This document shows positions 27,906 through 35,303 of a stretch of DNA of 64,000 nt, in pieces. A program made the position numbers and the translations under genes. The DNA is from Chthonomonadales bacterium (lineage in GTDB: Bacteria > Armatimonadota > Chthonomonadetes > Chthonomonadales > CAJBBX01), in NCBI GenBank assembly GCA_027459625.1, contig DAIDHP010000003.1, positions 124,001-188,000 of the forward strand, in the 5' to 3' direction. Position 1 is the stretch's first letter; every line of letters starts with the position of its first letter. Below the pieces are notes generated by a model. The model was not told the origin of the DNA. It saw nothing but the letters and a program-made list of their open reading frames with translations, and did no database searches.

Positions 27906-27937
27906 CGGGTCGGCAATGTAGCCGACCCGTTATTTTT
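27906..27937 (+). terminator. Terminator after the YgiT-type gene
   Basis: CGGGTCGGC and GCCGACCCG form a perfect nine-base-pair stem with a six-base loop, followed by TTATTTTT. Insulates the pspA operon to the right. Confidence 0.93.
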
Positions 27938-27966
27938 AAACGTATATCTCAATGACTCCCTTTGTG

Positions 27967-27995
27967 TTGACAGGCTAAGCTAAAAATGGGATAAT
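27967..27995 (+). promoter_or_regulatory. Promoter of the pspA operon
   Basis: TTGACA (27967-27972), 17-base spacer, GATAAT (27990-27995): a sigma-70-type promoter 50 bases ahead of pspA. No sigma-54-type GG-GC element was seen, unlike the enterobacterial psp operon. Confidence 0.8.
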
Positions 27996-28045
27996 TGGCT
28001 TAACGCTATTACATATTTGATAGGTGTCTTCGAGAGGAGTGTGCG

Positions 28046-28849
28046 ATGTTAAAACGTTTTTTCAGATATCTGCGAGCTCTCTTTATGGGCAAACTTGATC
28101 AGATGGAGGATCCCGAGGTTATTTTAAACGAAGCTTTGCGTGAGATGAGGGAAAACCAAATCAAGAATCGGGAGCGGGCAGTGCAAGCCCTCACGCAACG
28201 TAACAATCTGCAAAATCTGGTTGCCACGGAGGAAAAGACCTGCCAGAACCTCGAAGCGAAGGCGAGCATGGCATTGCAGCAGGGGAATCGCGACGTGGCG
28301 CGCCAACTAATGCGCGAGAAGTTACAGCATGATGGTACCCTGACCCAGCTACGCACCTCCTTGGAACAGGCCAGCCAAACCTGCGAAGCGGTTAAAACGG
28401 CTATCCAACGGGAGGAGGAACAATTCCGCGTAAAGACCGCAGAGGCTCTTGCGATGAAAGCGAACATGAAACAAGCGCAAATTCAGATTGAGATCAACAA
28501 GGCGCTGGATGGTTTTCAGAAGGACGAGACCTCTCAGAGTTGGGATCGCGCGGAGGAGCGCATCCACACTATGCAATCCGAGGCTCAAGCGAGGTCGGAG
28601 ATTTCAGGCACTTCCGTGAATGCCCGATTGACTCAAATACAGGATGCGCAAGTGGATGTGGAGGCCGAGGATGCGCTCAAATCCCTCGAGGTGAAGATGG
28701 GTTTGGCGAAAGCCCCTGAAGCGGCTCAGCCTGCCGTTCAGCAACCCGCCACTCAAGCTCCGCCCGTTGTCACACCCGCGCCGCCAGAGAGCGATGTGGA
28801 TAAGGAATTAGCGGAATTGGAAAATAAGCTTAATCAATCTACGAATTGA
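28046..28849 (+). CDS. pspA: PspA/IM30 family membrane-stress protein
   Basis: 267-residue PspA/Vipp1 relative, ESCRT-III-like, expected to assemble on the inner face of the membrane and preserve its integrity. The N-terminal amphipathic helix (MLKRFFRYLRALFMGKLDQMEDP) and the long helical hairpin (residues about 25-215, rich in Glu, Gln and Ala) are clear. The C-terminal 45 residues are a Pro/Ala/Gln-rich linker ending in a short acidic helix, an extension that PspA of E. coli lacks. First gene of a three-gene operon with a membrane coiled-coil protein and a degenerate J-domain protein. Confidence 0.93.
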   Translation: MLKRFFRYLRALFMGKLDQMEDPEVILNEALREMRENQIKNRERAVQALTQRNNLQNLVATEEKTCQNLEAKASMALQQGNRDVARQLMREKLQHDGTLTQLRTSLEQASQTCEAVKTAIQREEEQFRVKTAEALAMKANMKQAQIQIEINKALDGFQKDETSQSWDRAEERIHTMQSEAQARSEISGTSVNARLTQIQDAQVDVEAEDALKSLEVKMGLAKAPEAAQPAVQQPATQAPPVVTPAPPESDVDKELAELENKLNQSTN

Positions 28850-28864
28850 TGTATAAAGGACCCA

Positions 28865-29689
28865 ATGAAATCGACTGATAGGTTTTTACGTGTTTTATTA
28901 AAAACGTTGACTTCGGCGCCCTCCCTTCTGATCCTTCTGATTTCCGTTTTGGCGGGAGGGCTGGGTCATTTATGGGGGGTGGGCGTTCTTATATTTTTGT
29001 TCGGTGAACTGATGTTGCTTTTTTTTCATTTGAACAATGTCAGTTATCTCAACAAGCTCTTCGGCGGCGAGGATGATTCCAAAGCCCAATTGAACGATAA
29101 GGAAGTTGAGGAGATGCTGGAGGGGATGGATTTCGACACTCGGCAACGGATGAGATACATTTGGCAGATTGAACGCGACTTACTAACAGAAACCAAGGAA
29201 AAGGATGTTCCGAGCTACGTAAGAGAACACCTCAACGGCATAGGGTCTCAATTGAATCCACTCCTCTTCCGTGCTATGAAAATTGGCAAACGGAGACAGG
29301 ATATCATGCAGTATCTCACAACCACCGATGAGCGAGCGATAAAAAGGTCTTGCGATATTTTACGGCAGCGAATCGCTTCCGAAAATGACGCAGTAACCCG
29401 CTCTCAATACGAACAAGCTCTCAACGCGAGGGAGGCTGAACTGGAGGCGTGGAAGGGAATCGATCAGTCCCTGCAAAGAATCGACAGCCAATTGGAGAAC
29501 TTGGAGGCCACGCTGTCTAGTTGGAAGGCCAAAGTGATACGCATCAAATCCTCCGACGAGGCGGGAGCCTCCATGGTTAGCGAAGGATTGAACCTTGAGT
29601 TGAAAAATCTTAACGACAATATCGATTCGCTGGATACAAGCATTCGCGAAGTGTTATCCACGGATAATTCCCTGCGACAAGAAAAATAA
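28865..29689 (+). CDS. Membrane-anchored coiled-coil protein of the pspA operon
   Basis: 274 residues, family not recognised. Two hydrophobic segments near the N-terminus (about 19-35 and 38-55) form a hairpin in the membrane; the remaining 215 residues are charged, helical and probably coiled coil, ending in a segment (about 185-265) with heptad-like spacing. No catalytic motif was seen. It starts 15 bases after pspA with AAAGGA upstream and is followed after six bases by the J-like gene. A membrane partner for PspA is the natural inference from context. Confidence 0.8.
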   Translation: MKSTDRFLRVLLKTLTSAPSLLILLISVLAGGLGHLWGVGVLIFLFGELMLLFFHLNNVSYLNKLFGGEDDSKAQLNDKEVEEMLEGMDFDTRQRMRYIWQIERDLLTETKEKDVPSYVREHLNGIGSQLNPLLFRAMKIGKRRQDIMQYLTTTDERAIKRSCDILRQRIASENDAVTRSQYEQALNAREAELEAWKGIDQSLQRIDSQLENLEATLSSWKAKVIRIKSSDEAGASMVSEGLNLELKNLNDNIDSLDTSIREVLSTDNSLRQEK

Positions 29690-29695
29690 CATCCC

Positions 29696-30187
29696 ATGAG
29701 CTTTGGAAATAGAATTCGCACAGTGTATCTCTCCCAAATCAAAGCTTTGAAGGATCATTTGGAAAGATTGGATTTGGGGTTGGATTCGGAATATAACACC
29801 GCCGCTTCCTCATTCGATGCGCAGAAGGAGCTAAGTGAATCCATGCAACCCGGAGCTTCGGTGGCTAGTCAAACGCCGCTGACGCCCGTTACGGATATAC
29901 CCGTAGCGAACGGGCAACCGCTTCAGTCGCCGCCGCAGCAGATTGCCGAGCCTGATCCTATGATGATTCATTACAAAGTGTTAGGCGTGCCGCGAAATGC
30001 TGATATCTCGGTTATCAAGGATGCGTGGATGAGTTTACGCCAGCGGTGCGATCCCTCTCGATTTCCCGAAGGAAGCGAGGAGAGGGGCACTGCGAAGAAT
30101 ATCCAAAAAAGGGTGGATGAATCATGGAAGGCGATACGCGATTTCCTTGATCCACAAGCGGGTAGGTTTGACAAGTTGGAAATATGA
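29696..30187 (+). CDS. Degenerate J-domain protein of the pspA operon
   Basis: 163 residues. An N-terminal helix (1-30) and a Pro/Gln-rich linker (50-90) lead to a C-terminal domain (about 91-153) that reads like a DnaJ J-domain: HYKVLGVPRNADISVIKDAW, then a helix III-like EERGTAKNIQKRVDESWKAI. The HPD tripeptide needed to stimulate Hsp70 is replaced by CDP (118-120), so it should not act as a normal co-chaperone. No good ribosome site is visible six bases after the previous stop, so translation is probably coupled. Function unknown. Confidence 0.75.
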   Translation: MSFGNRIRTVYLSQIKALKDHLERLDLGLDSEYNTAASSFDAQKELSESMQPGASVASQTPLTPVTDIPVANGQPLQSPPQQIAEPDPMMIHYKVLGVPRNADISVIKDAWMSLRQRCDPSRFPEGSEERGTAKNIQKRVDESWKAIRDFLDPQAGRFDKLEI

Positions 30188-30353
30188 TTTGTGTGTGGCG
30201 TCCGTATAAATGGCGTTTCGATTAACTCGACGCATGTTATTTGCTTGACATGATCCTCGTTGACTGATTTTCGCCATGATGTCATGTGTCAGATTATTTA
30301 TCATCGATTTTATAGGCGTCGCCAGATTATCGATATTATATGAATGCAAACTA

Positions 30354-30383
30354 TTGCATATTGCCTGTGGAAAAAGGTATAAT
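30354..30383 (+). promoter_or_regulatory. Promoter of rpsT
   Basis: TTGCAT (30354-30359), an 18-base spacer and a perfect TATAAT (30378-30383), 28 bases ahead of the ATG. Confidence 0.75.
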
Positions 30384-30410
30384 TTTGCGGTTTCGGAAGG
30401 AGATTGATGA

Positions 30411-30680
30411 ATGCCTAATATCAAGTCCGTTATGAAGGACGTGAAGAAATCACGTCAAAATCATCTGCGCAATGTCTCGGCTAAGTCCGCGATGAAGACA
30501 TATGTCAAGAAAGCACGAACCGCTATTGATACTAACAGCCCGGATGCCAATTTGCATATCACGCAATCGATCAGTTTCATCGATAAGCTGGCTGAACGAG
30601 GCATCATTCATAAAAACGCGGCTGCAAGACGCAAATCCCGCCTGATGAAGAGAGCCAACAAGGCGCAAGCTTCGTCTTAA
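30411..30680 (+). CDS. rpsT: 30S ribosomal protein S20
   Basis: 89-residue, very basic helical protein that binds 16S rRNA. The sequence MPNIKSVMKDVKKSRQNHLRN and the tail RGIIHKNAAARRKSRLMKR match the S20 family well. AAGGAG eight bases ahead supports the start. Monocistronic with its own promoter and terminator. Strikingly close to holA-bearing DNA, as in many genomes, although here 8 kb separates them. Confidence 0.96.
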   Translation: MPNIKSVMKDVKKSRQNHLRNVSAKSAMKTYVKKARTAIDTNSPDANLHITQSISFIDKLAERGIIHKNAAARRKSRLMKRANKAQASS

Positions 30681-30707
30681 CGATTTGTATCCCCGTTGTG
30701 TCCCTAT

Positions 30708-30743
30708 GCTCATTCATGAATCATCATGGATGAGCGTTTTCTT
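30708..30743 (+). terminator. Terminator of rpsT
   Basis: GCTCATTCATG pairs with CATGGATGAGC (one T-G pair) around a six-base loop (30708-30735), followed by GTTTTCTTT. Confidence 0.85.
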
Positions 30744-30844
30744 TGTTCCTGTGATGTCACTTTTTCAGTATTATGGTTTGCATGAATGGATGCGGACGAA
30801 CCGTCATGTAACCGAGAATTGCTTTTCACACGGTCATTGGGTAT

Positions 30845-30862
30845 TATGATAACGTTATCATA
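30845..30862 (+). promoter_or_regulatory. LacI-type operator palindrome
   Basis: TATGATAACGTTATCATA is a perfect 18-base palindrome with the central CG usual in LacI-family operators. It stands 23 bases before the start of the LacI-type gene, so autoregulation and control of the downstream GDP-sugar genes are likely. Confidence 0.75.
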
Positions 30863-30884
30863 TCGATGAAGGCGAAGGATTTCC

Positions 30885-31898
30885 ATGGCAACGATCATTG
30901 ATCTAGCCGCAAAGGCGGGAGTCGCTCCAATCACCGTGTCGCGAGTGATCAACAACTCCGGCTATGTGAGAGAGGATGTCCGCAAACGAGTGCAACAGGC
31001 GATCGAGGAACTAGATTACGTTCCCAACGCTCTGGCGCGCGGGTTGCGTTCCAAGCGCACCTACACTCTCTCTCTTGTGCTGACAGATATCACCAATCCT
31101 TTTTTCACCACCATGGCGAGAGGGGTTGAGGACGCCGCAAGCGCCAATGGTTACATGCTCCTTGTGTGCAATACGGACGAGCGCGAAGACAAAGAACGGG
31201 TGTATCTCCAGCTTCTTCTCCAGAAGAGGGCGGACGGCATTCTTCTCGTGCCATCACGGAAACTATCGGTGAACGCAGACCTTTTCCGCAATCGCCATAC
31301 GCCTGTGGTAATACTTGATCGTCGCGTGGAGGGAATCTCGGCGGATGTTGTCCGAGGGGATTCTGTGCAGGGAGCCTATCAACTCGGCGTCCTGCTGGCT
31401 AGTCTGGGCCATAAGCGTATCGCCATGATCACTGGACCGTCCGGAGTTTCCAGTTCGGAGGACAGGGAGACCGGGTTCCGAAAAGCGATGAGGGAAGCGG
31501 GTATAGAATCCACCCTGCTAGTGTACAACGGCTATTTTGTTCAGGAAAGCGGAATGGAAATGACCAACAAAGCGCTTCAAGCATCTCCTCCGCCAACAGC
31601 CATTTTCGCTGCGAACAATTTCATCGCCATAGGGGCTCTCAAAACGTTGCAGGCGAAAGGATTGCGCGTCCCGGAGGATATCGCTATGGTAGCGTTCGAT
31701 GATCTGCCGGAATCCATGGTGACCTTCCCGTTTCTCACCGTTGCCGCCCAACCCGCTTACGACATAGGTGTTCAAGGAGTGCGGTTGCTTCTGGAGCGTT
31801 TGGAAAGCGAAGCACCAACGCTTTTTCGTGAAGTGGTTCTTCCAAACGAGTTGATAGTGCGCAAATCCAGCGGTGAAGCGGTGAAATATCATCAATGA
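30885..31898 (+). CDS. LacI family transcriptional regulator of the GDP-sugar locus
   Basis: 337 residues. The N-terminal helix-turn-helix TIIDLAAKAGVAPITVSRVINNSGYV (shown by its position 2-28) and hinge-helix NALARGLRS are followed by a periplasmic-binding-protein-like sensor with TDITNPFFTTMARGVEDAA and, near the end, VAFDDLPES. The effector is likely a sugar or sugar phosphate. It is first in a co-directional run with the epimerase (76 bases downstream), GHMP kinase, cytidylyltransferase, RbsD/FucU and manC genes. The palindrome at 30845 is the best operator candidate. AAGGA precedes the ATG by five bases. Confidence 0.94.
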   Translation: MATIIDLAAKAGVAPITVSRVINNSGYVREDVRKRVQQAIEELDYVPNALARGLRSKRTYTLSLVLTDITNPFFTTMARGVEDAASANGYMLLVCNTDEREDKERVYLQLLLQKRADGILLVPSRKLSVNADLFRNRHTPVVILDRRVEGISADVVRGDSVQGAYQLGVLLASLGHKRIAMITGPSGVSSSEDRETGFRKAMREAGIESTLLVYNGYFVQESGMEMTNKALQASPPPTAIFAANNFIAIGALKTLQAKGLRVPEDIAMVAFDDLPESMVTFPFLTVAAQPAYDIGVQGVRLLLERLESEAPTLFREVVLPNELIVRKSSGEAVKYHQ

Positions 31899-31974
31899 AA
31901 CTATGCTTTCCAACGATATGATAAAACAATCCATGTAAAACTTGTTCATCCATGATGAAGAAAGGCGACTTGAA

Positions 31975-33015
31975 ATGAGCGATTATCCTGAGGTGGTGAG
32001 AGATGTTAACAAGGACGATTTGATTGTGGTTACGGGCGCCGGCGGATTTATCGGTGGCTCCCTTGTGCGATATTTTCATGATTTGGGGTATGCGCGAATT
32101 CGCGCGGTCGATCGAAAGCCACTTCCCGAGTGGTATCAGCGCGTGCCTGGAGTGGAATCCCTCTGCATGGATCTGAGCGAGAAGGCGAATGCCATCGATT
32201 CGGTAAAGGGGGCGGTTGAGGTTTATAATTTGGCTGCGGATATGGGTGGTATGGGGTTCATCGAGCGTTTTCGTATCGAATGTCTCCGCAGCATTCTCAT
32301 CAATACGCACATGATTGAAGCATCCTACCGCGCAGGAGCCAAAAGATATTTCTTCTCCTCTTCGGCGTGCGCTTACAACACCGACCTCCAAAAAACCCCT
32401 GACTCCATCGCCCTTAAGGAATCCGACGCTTATCCCGCCATGGCGGAGAGGGGCTACGGATGGGAAAAGTTAATGTCGGAGATGTTCTGCCAAGAGTATC
32501 ACGCTGAGCGCGGATTCGAAACGCATATCGCCCGTTTTCATAATATCTACGGTCCCAACGGAACATGGTATGGCGGCAGGGAGAAGGCTCCCGCTGCGAT
32601 GTGTCGCAAGGTGATTGAAGCCGAGGATACTGGTGATCATACAATCGAGATTTGGGGAGACGGCACTCAGACCCGAAGTTTCTGCTACATAGAGGATTGC
32701 GTGCACGGCATTGACATGATCATGCATTGCGATAAGCTGATCGCCACGCCGATTAATCTTGGCTCCAAGGAGTTGGTCTCCATCAACGAGTTGGTCAGCA
32801 TCGTGGAGGAGATCGCCGGAATTAATCTTACCCGAACCTATGATCCCACCGCGCCCAAGGGTGTCGGCGGCAGAAACAGCGATAACACCTTCATCAAGAG
32901 CGTGTTGAACTGGGAGCCCTCCACGCCTTTGCGAGATGGGATGAGGAAGACCTACGACTGGATCAAGACTCAATACGCTGATCTTAAGGCCGGCAAGAGA
33001 GTGGTGCATGACTGA
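31975..33015 (+). CDS. GDP-mannose 3,5-epimerase homologue
   Basis: 346-residue extended short-chain dehydrogenase/reductase. The NAD site is GAGGFIG (21-27). The sequence is strikingly like plant GDP-mannose 3,5-epimerase (GME): NLAADMGGMGFI (85-96), SSSAC with C132, YGWEK with Y161 and K165, RFHNIYGPNGTWYGGREKAP with K204, and GRNSDN with R300. The spacings C132-Y161 (29) and K165-K204 (39) equal those of the catalytic C145, Y174, K178 and K217 of Arabidopsis GME as I recall them. Product would be GDP-L-galactose and/or GDP-L-gulose. The ATG at 31975 has AAAGG nine bases ahead; the TTG at 31942 is less likely. Confidence 0.87.
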   Translation: MSDYPEVVRDVNKDDLIVVTGAGGFIGGSLVRYFHDLGYARIRAVDRKPLPEWYQRVPGVESLCMDLSEKANAIDSVKGAVEVYNLAADMGGMGFIERFRIECLRSILINTHMIEASYRAGAKRYFFSSSACAYNTDLQKTPDSIALKESDAYPAMAERGYGWEKLMSEMFCQEYHAERGFETHIARFHNIYGPNGTWYGGREKAPAAMCRKVIEAEDTGDHTIEIWGDGTQTRSFCYIEDCVHGIDMIMHCDKLIATPINLGSKELVSINELVSIVEEIAGINLTRTYDPTAPKGVGGRNSDNTFIKSVLNWEPSTPLRDGMRKTYDWIKTQYADLKAGKRVVHD

Positions 33016-33841
33016 TCCTACGGCATGTTCATACGAGTCATCCGTATACCGCAATGATTTCGAGCCTATTACATCCGTCATCGGCTCCATTCCTTATCGC
33101 ATGGCTCTCGCGGGCGGCTGGATAGATCAACCATTTGTATCCTTGTTGAACCCCAATCCCCCCGGCTCGATGGTGCTTGTTTCATTGGAACCGGTCGTGA
33201 GGTTCATGGAGCGATGCGGAATGGCGACGGGGACGCGCAAAGTTGCGGAGAGAATATGGCATGGGAAGGTTCCCACCGGAGACCCCGCCGAGCTTGTGAG
33301 GGAATTGTATTGGGCGGAAAACGAGGGGCTTGAGGAGCCATCGGGTTCGCAGGATATGATCGGTTTGATCTATCCGGGGGTTTCCCGTTTGGATTATCAA
33401 GCGGATTGGGAAAGCGGCTATTTCCCGTCTCATATCGAAACCAACACAGACCAGGAAATTGCCAAATGGATTGAACGCGTTTGTCATTTTATTCCCGTGG
33501 CTCCAAGACCCGATGGCTATAACCCGTTGGGAATAAAACATCTCGATCCTGAATGGGTAAGCCATCTTGGGGATACGGGGAAACAATGCTATCAGGCGAT
33601 TATCTCCCGCGATGTTCGCGCACTCGGGAAATCCATGAATGACTGCATGGAGTGCTGGGAGAGGCTGTTGCCGCAGGTGGTAAGTCATCCGACAATTAAA
33701 ATCGATCTCGTCGGCCTGATGAGATATTACCAAAGCCGATATGCCGGGGCGATGTATTCCGGTTGCGGTGGAGGATATCTGATTGTTGCGTCGGAGGAGC
33801 AGGTGCCGGGATCGTTCGGGGTGACGGTACGCCTTAAATAG
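33008..33841 (+). CDS. Divergent GHMP-family kinase
   Basis: 277 residues, short for the family. Motif 1 is seen in PYRMALAGGWIDQP (29-42) and motif 3 in SGCGGGYLIV (251-260), and EEPSGSQDMIGLIYPGVSRLDY (109-130, quoted here by its ends) matches the SGxQD segment of sugar GHMP kinases such as heptose and fucose kinases. The ATP-binding motif 2 (PxxxGLGSSA) is reduced to GMATGTRKVA (71-80), so activity or nucleotide choice may differ. It overlaps the epimerase gene by eight bases. Probably phosphorylates a free sugar of the same pathway at C1 or another hydroxyl; substrate unknown. Confidence 0.75.
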   Translation: MTDPTACSYESSVYRNDFEPITSVIGSIPYRMALAGGWIDQPFVSLLNPNPPGSMVLVSLEPVVRFMERCGMATGTRKVAERIWHGKVPTGDPAELVRELYWAENEGLEEPSGSQDMIGLIYPGVSRLDYQADWESGYFPSHIETNTDQEIAKWIERVCHFIPVAPRPDGYNPLGIKHLDPEWVSHLGDTGKQCYQAIISRDVRALGKSMNDCMECWERLLPQVVSHPTIKIDLVGLMRYYQSRYAGAMYSGCGGGYLIVASEEQVPGSFGVTVRLK

Positions 33842-33874
33842 TGTTGAAACGGAAATTATTCCTAAGGGGAGAGA

Positions 33875-34696
33875 ATGAAACGAGTGTATGTCTACGGGGC
33901 TTTCGACGATATTCGATCTCGCCACGTCAGATTTCTGCAAGAGGCGGCGAAACTCGGAGAGCTAAACGTGTTACTTTGGACGGATGAAGCCATGGAACGC
34001 TTGACCGGAAAACCGTCGATGTTTCCCCTGCCTGAGAGAGCGTATTTTTTGGAATCGATCCGTTTTGTAAAAGGTGTCACTTCAACGGACGCTCTTTCCG
34101 GTGCAAACGCTCTCCCCATGGATATGGTTACAACATCAGATGCGTGGGTGGTTTCGGAGCCCGATGATAATCCGTTAAAGAGGGAGTTTTGCGTTTCCTC
34201 AGGGATGGTATACGTTATGATTCCGATTGATAATTTAAAGGGCTTTCCTTCCTTCGATAACGCGGAGGAAGGTTCGTGCGAGGCACAGCCGAAAGTCGTG
34301 GTGACGGGTTGCTACGACTGGCTTCATACCGGGCATATCCGATTTTTCGAGGAGGCGTCCGCTTACGGCGATCTTTACGTGGTGGTTGGGCACGACTCCA
34401 ACTTGAGGCGTCTGAAAGGCGAGGGGCATCCGATGTTCCCGGAGGAGGAAAGACGGTACATGGCGCAGTCCATTCAATTCGTGCGAAGAGCTTTGATCTC
34501 CTCTGGCGATGGGTGGCTTGATGCGGAGCCTGAGATTATAAGAATTAAGCCGGATATCTACCTGGTGAATGAGGACGGTGACCGCACGGAGAAAAGGGAG
34601 TTCTGTGATAAGCATGGAATCCGATATATTGTGCTCAAGAGAACTCCGAAGGATGGGTTGCCTCGCAGGGAGAGCACACAGCTAAGAGGGTTTTGA
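33875..34696 (+). CDS. Tandem cytidylyltransferase-like protein with one degenerate half
   Basis: 273 residues made of two similar nucleotidyltransferase domains. The C-terminal half has the intact signature GCYDWLHTGHIRFFEEA (HTGH at 151-154) and ends in GLPRRESTQLRG, like sugar-phosphate or glycerol-phosphate cytidylyltransferases. The N-terminal half keeps GAFDDIRSRHVRFLQEA, where the first His is replaced by Arg (R14) while H17 remains, so it is probably inactive and structural or regulatory. It could activate a sugar phosphate made by the adjacent kinase to an NDP-sugar. A strong ribosome site (AAGGGGAG) precedes the ATG. Confidence 0.82.
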   Translation: MKRVYVYGAFDDIRSRHVRFLQEAAKLGELNVLLWTDEAMERLTGKPSMFPLPERAYFLESIRFVKGVTSTDALSGANALPMDMVTTSDAWVVSEPDDNPLKREFCVSSGMVYVMIPIDNLKGFPSFDNAEEGSCEAQPKVVVTGCYDWLHTGHIRFFEEASAYGDLYVVVGHDSNLRRLKGEGHPMFPEEERRYMAQSIQFVRRALISSGDGWLDAEPEIIRIKPDIYLVNEDGDRTEKREFCDKHGIRYIVLKRTPKDGLPRRESTQLRGF

Positions 34697-34892
34697 ACGA
34701 AGGGATTTTTTGCTAGTGGCGTTTTAACCGAAAGGAAAGCCATTCCAGCAATAATATACTCTACTCATGAATCGTTTACATACACATGGATTCATGGAAT
34801 GGATAGATGGGATTCGAACTTCAAAGGTAAATAAGAGGGTATACGTTACACCTTTATCGTTATCGCTTGAAAATGGGGAAGGAGCATCCGCC

Positions 34893-35303
34893 ATGATCAA
34901 AAATGGGATTTTAAACCCCGCCATTCTATCCCTTTTGGCGCGCGTAAGGCATACCAATCTGCTGATTATAGCCGACAGGGGATTTCCTTATTGGAACATG
35001 ATCGAGACAGTAGACATATCCTTGGTGGATGGCATTCCCACCGTCCTCCAGGTGTTCGAGGCGATCAAGTCCAATTTCGATATCGAGAGGATTTACATGG
35101 CTGAGGAATTCCTGAAGGAGAACCCACGGAAGGCTCTCGACAGGATTATAAAAATCGCGGCAGGCACTTCCATAGAGTTTGAACCTCATGATGATTTCAA
35201 GAAACTTGCGCCAAGAGCCATTGGGCTTATTCGCACCGGGGACACCACGCAATACGCCAACATGATTCTGCTATCCGGAAGATCGGAGGGCGAAAGTAAA
35301 TGA
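34893..35303 (+). CDS. RbsD/FucU family sugar pyranase/mutarotase
   Basis: 136 residues. RbsD and FucU speed the exchange between sugar ring forms (ribose, fucose and related sugars). Conserved points are MIKNGILNP, the His in VRHTNLLIIADRGFP and the C-terminal IRTGDTTQYANMIL. The frame is open to 34767 but the segment before 34893 is unlike the family, and GGGGAAGGAG precedes the ATG at 34893. It follows the cytidylyltransferase after a 196-base gap and overlaps manC by four bases (ATGA). FucU members accept L-fucose and L-galactose-type sugars, which would suit the GME homologue next door. Confidence 0.88.
   Translation: MIKNGILNPAILSLLARVRHTNLLIIADRGFPYWNMIETVDISLVDGIPTVLQVFEAIKSNFDIERIYMAEEFLKENPRKALDRIIKIAAGTSIEFEPHDDFKKLAPRAIGLIRTGDTTQYANMILLSGRSEGESK

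Noticed and set aside
34767-34892. N-terminal extension of the RbsD/FucU gene from an ATG at 34767
   Set aside because: The extension has no family similarity. A strong ribosome site directly precedes the ATG at 34893, which gives the normal N-terminus.
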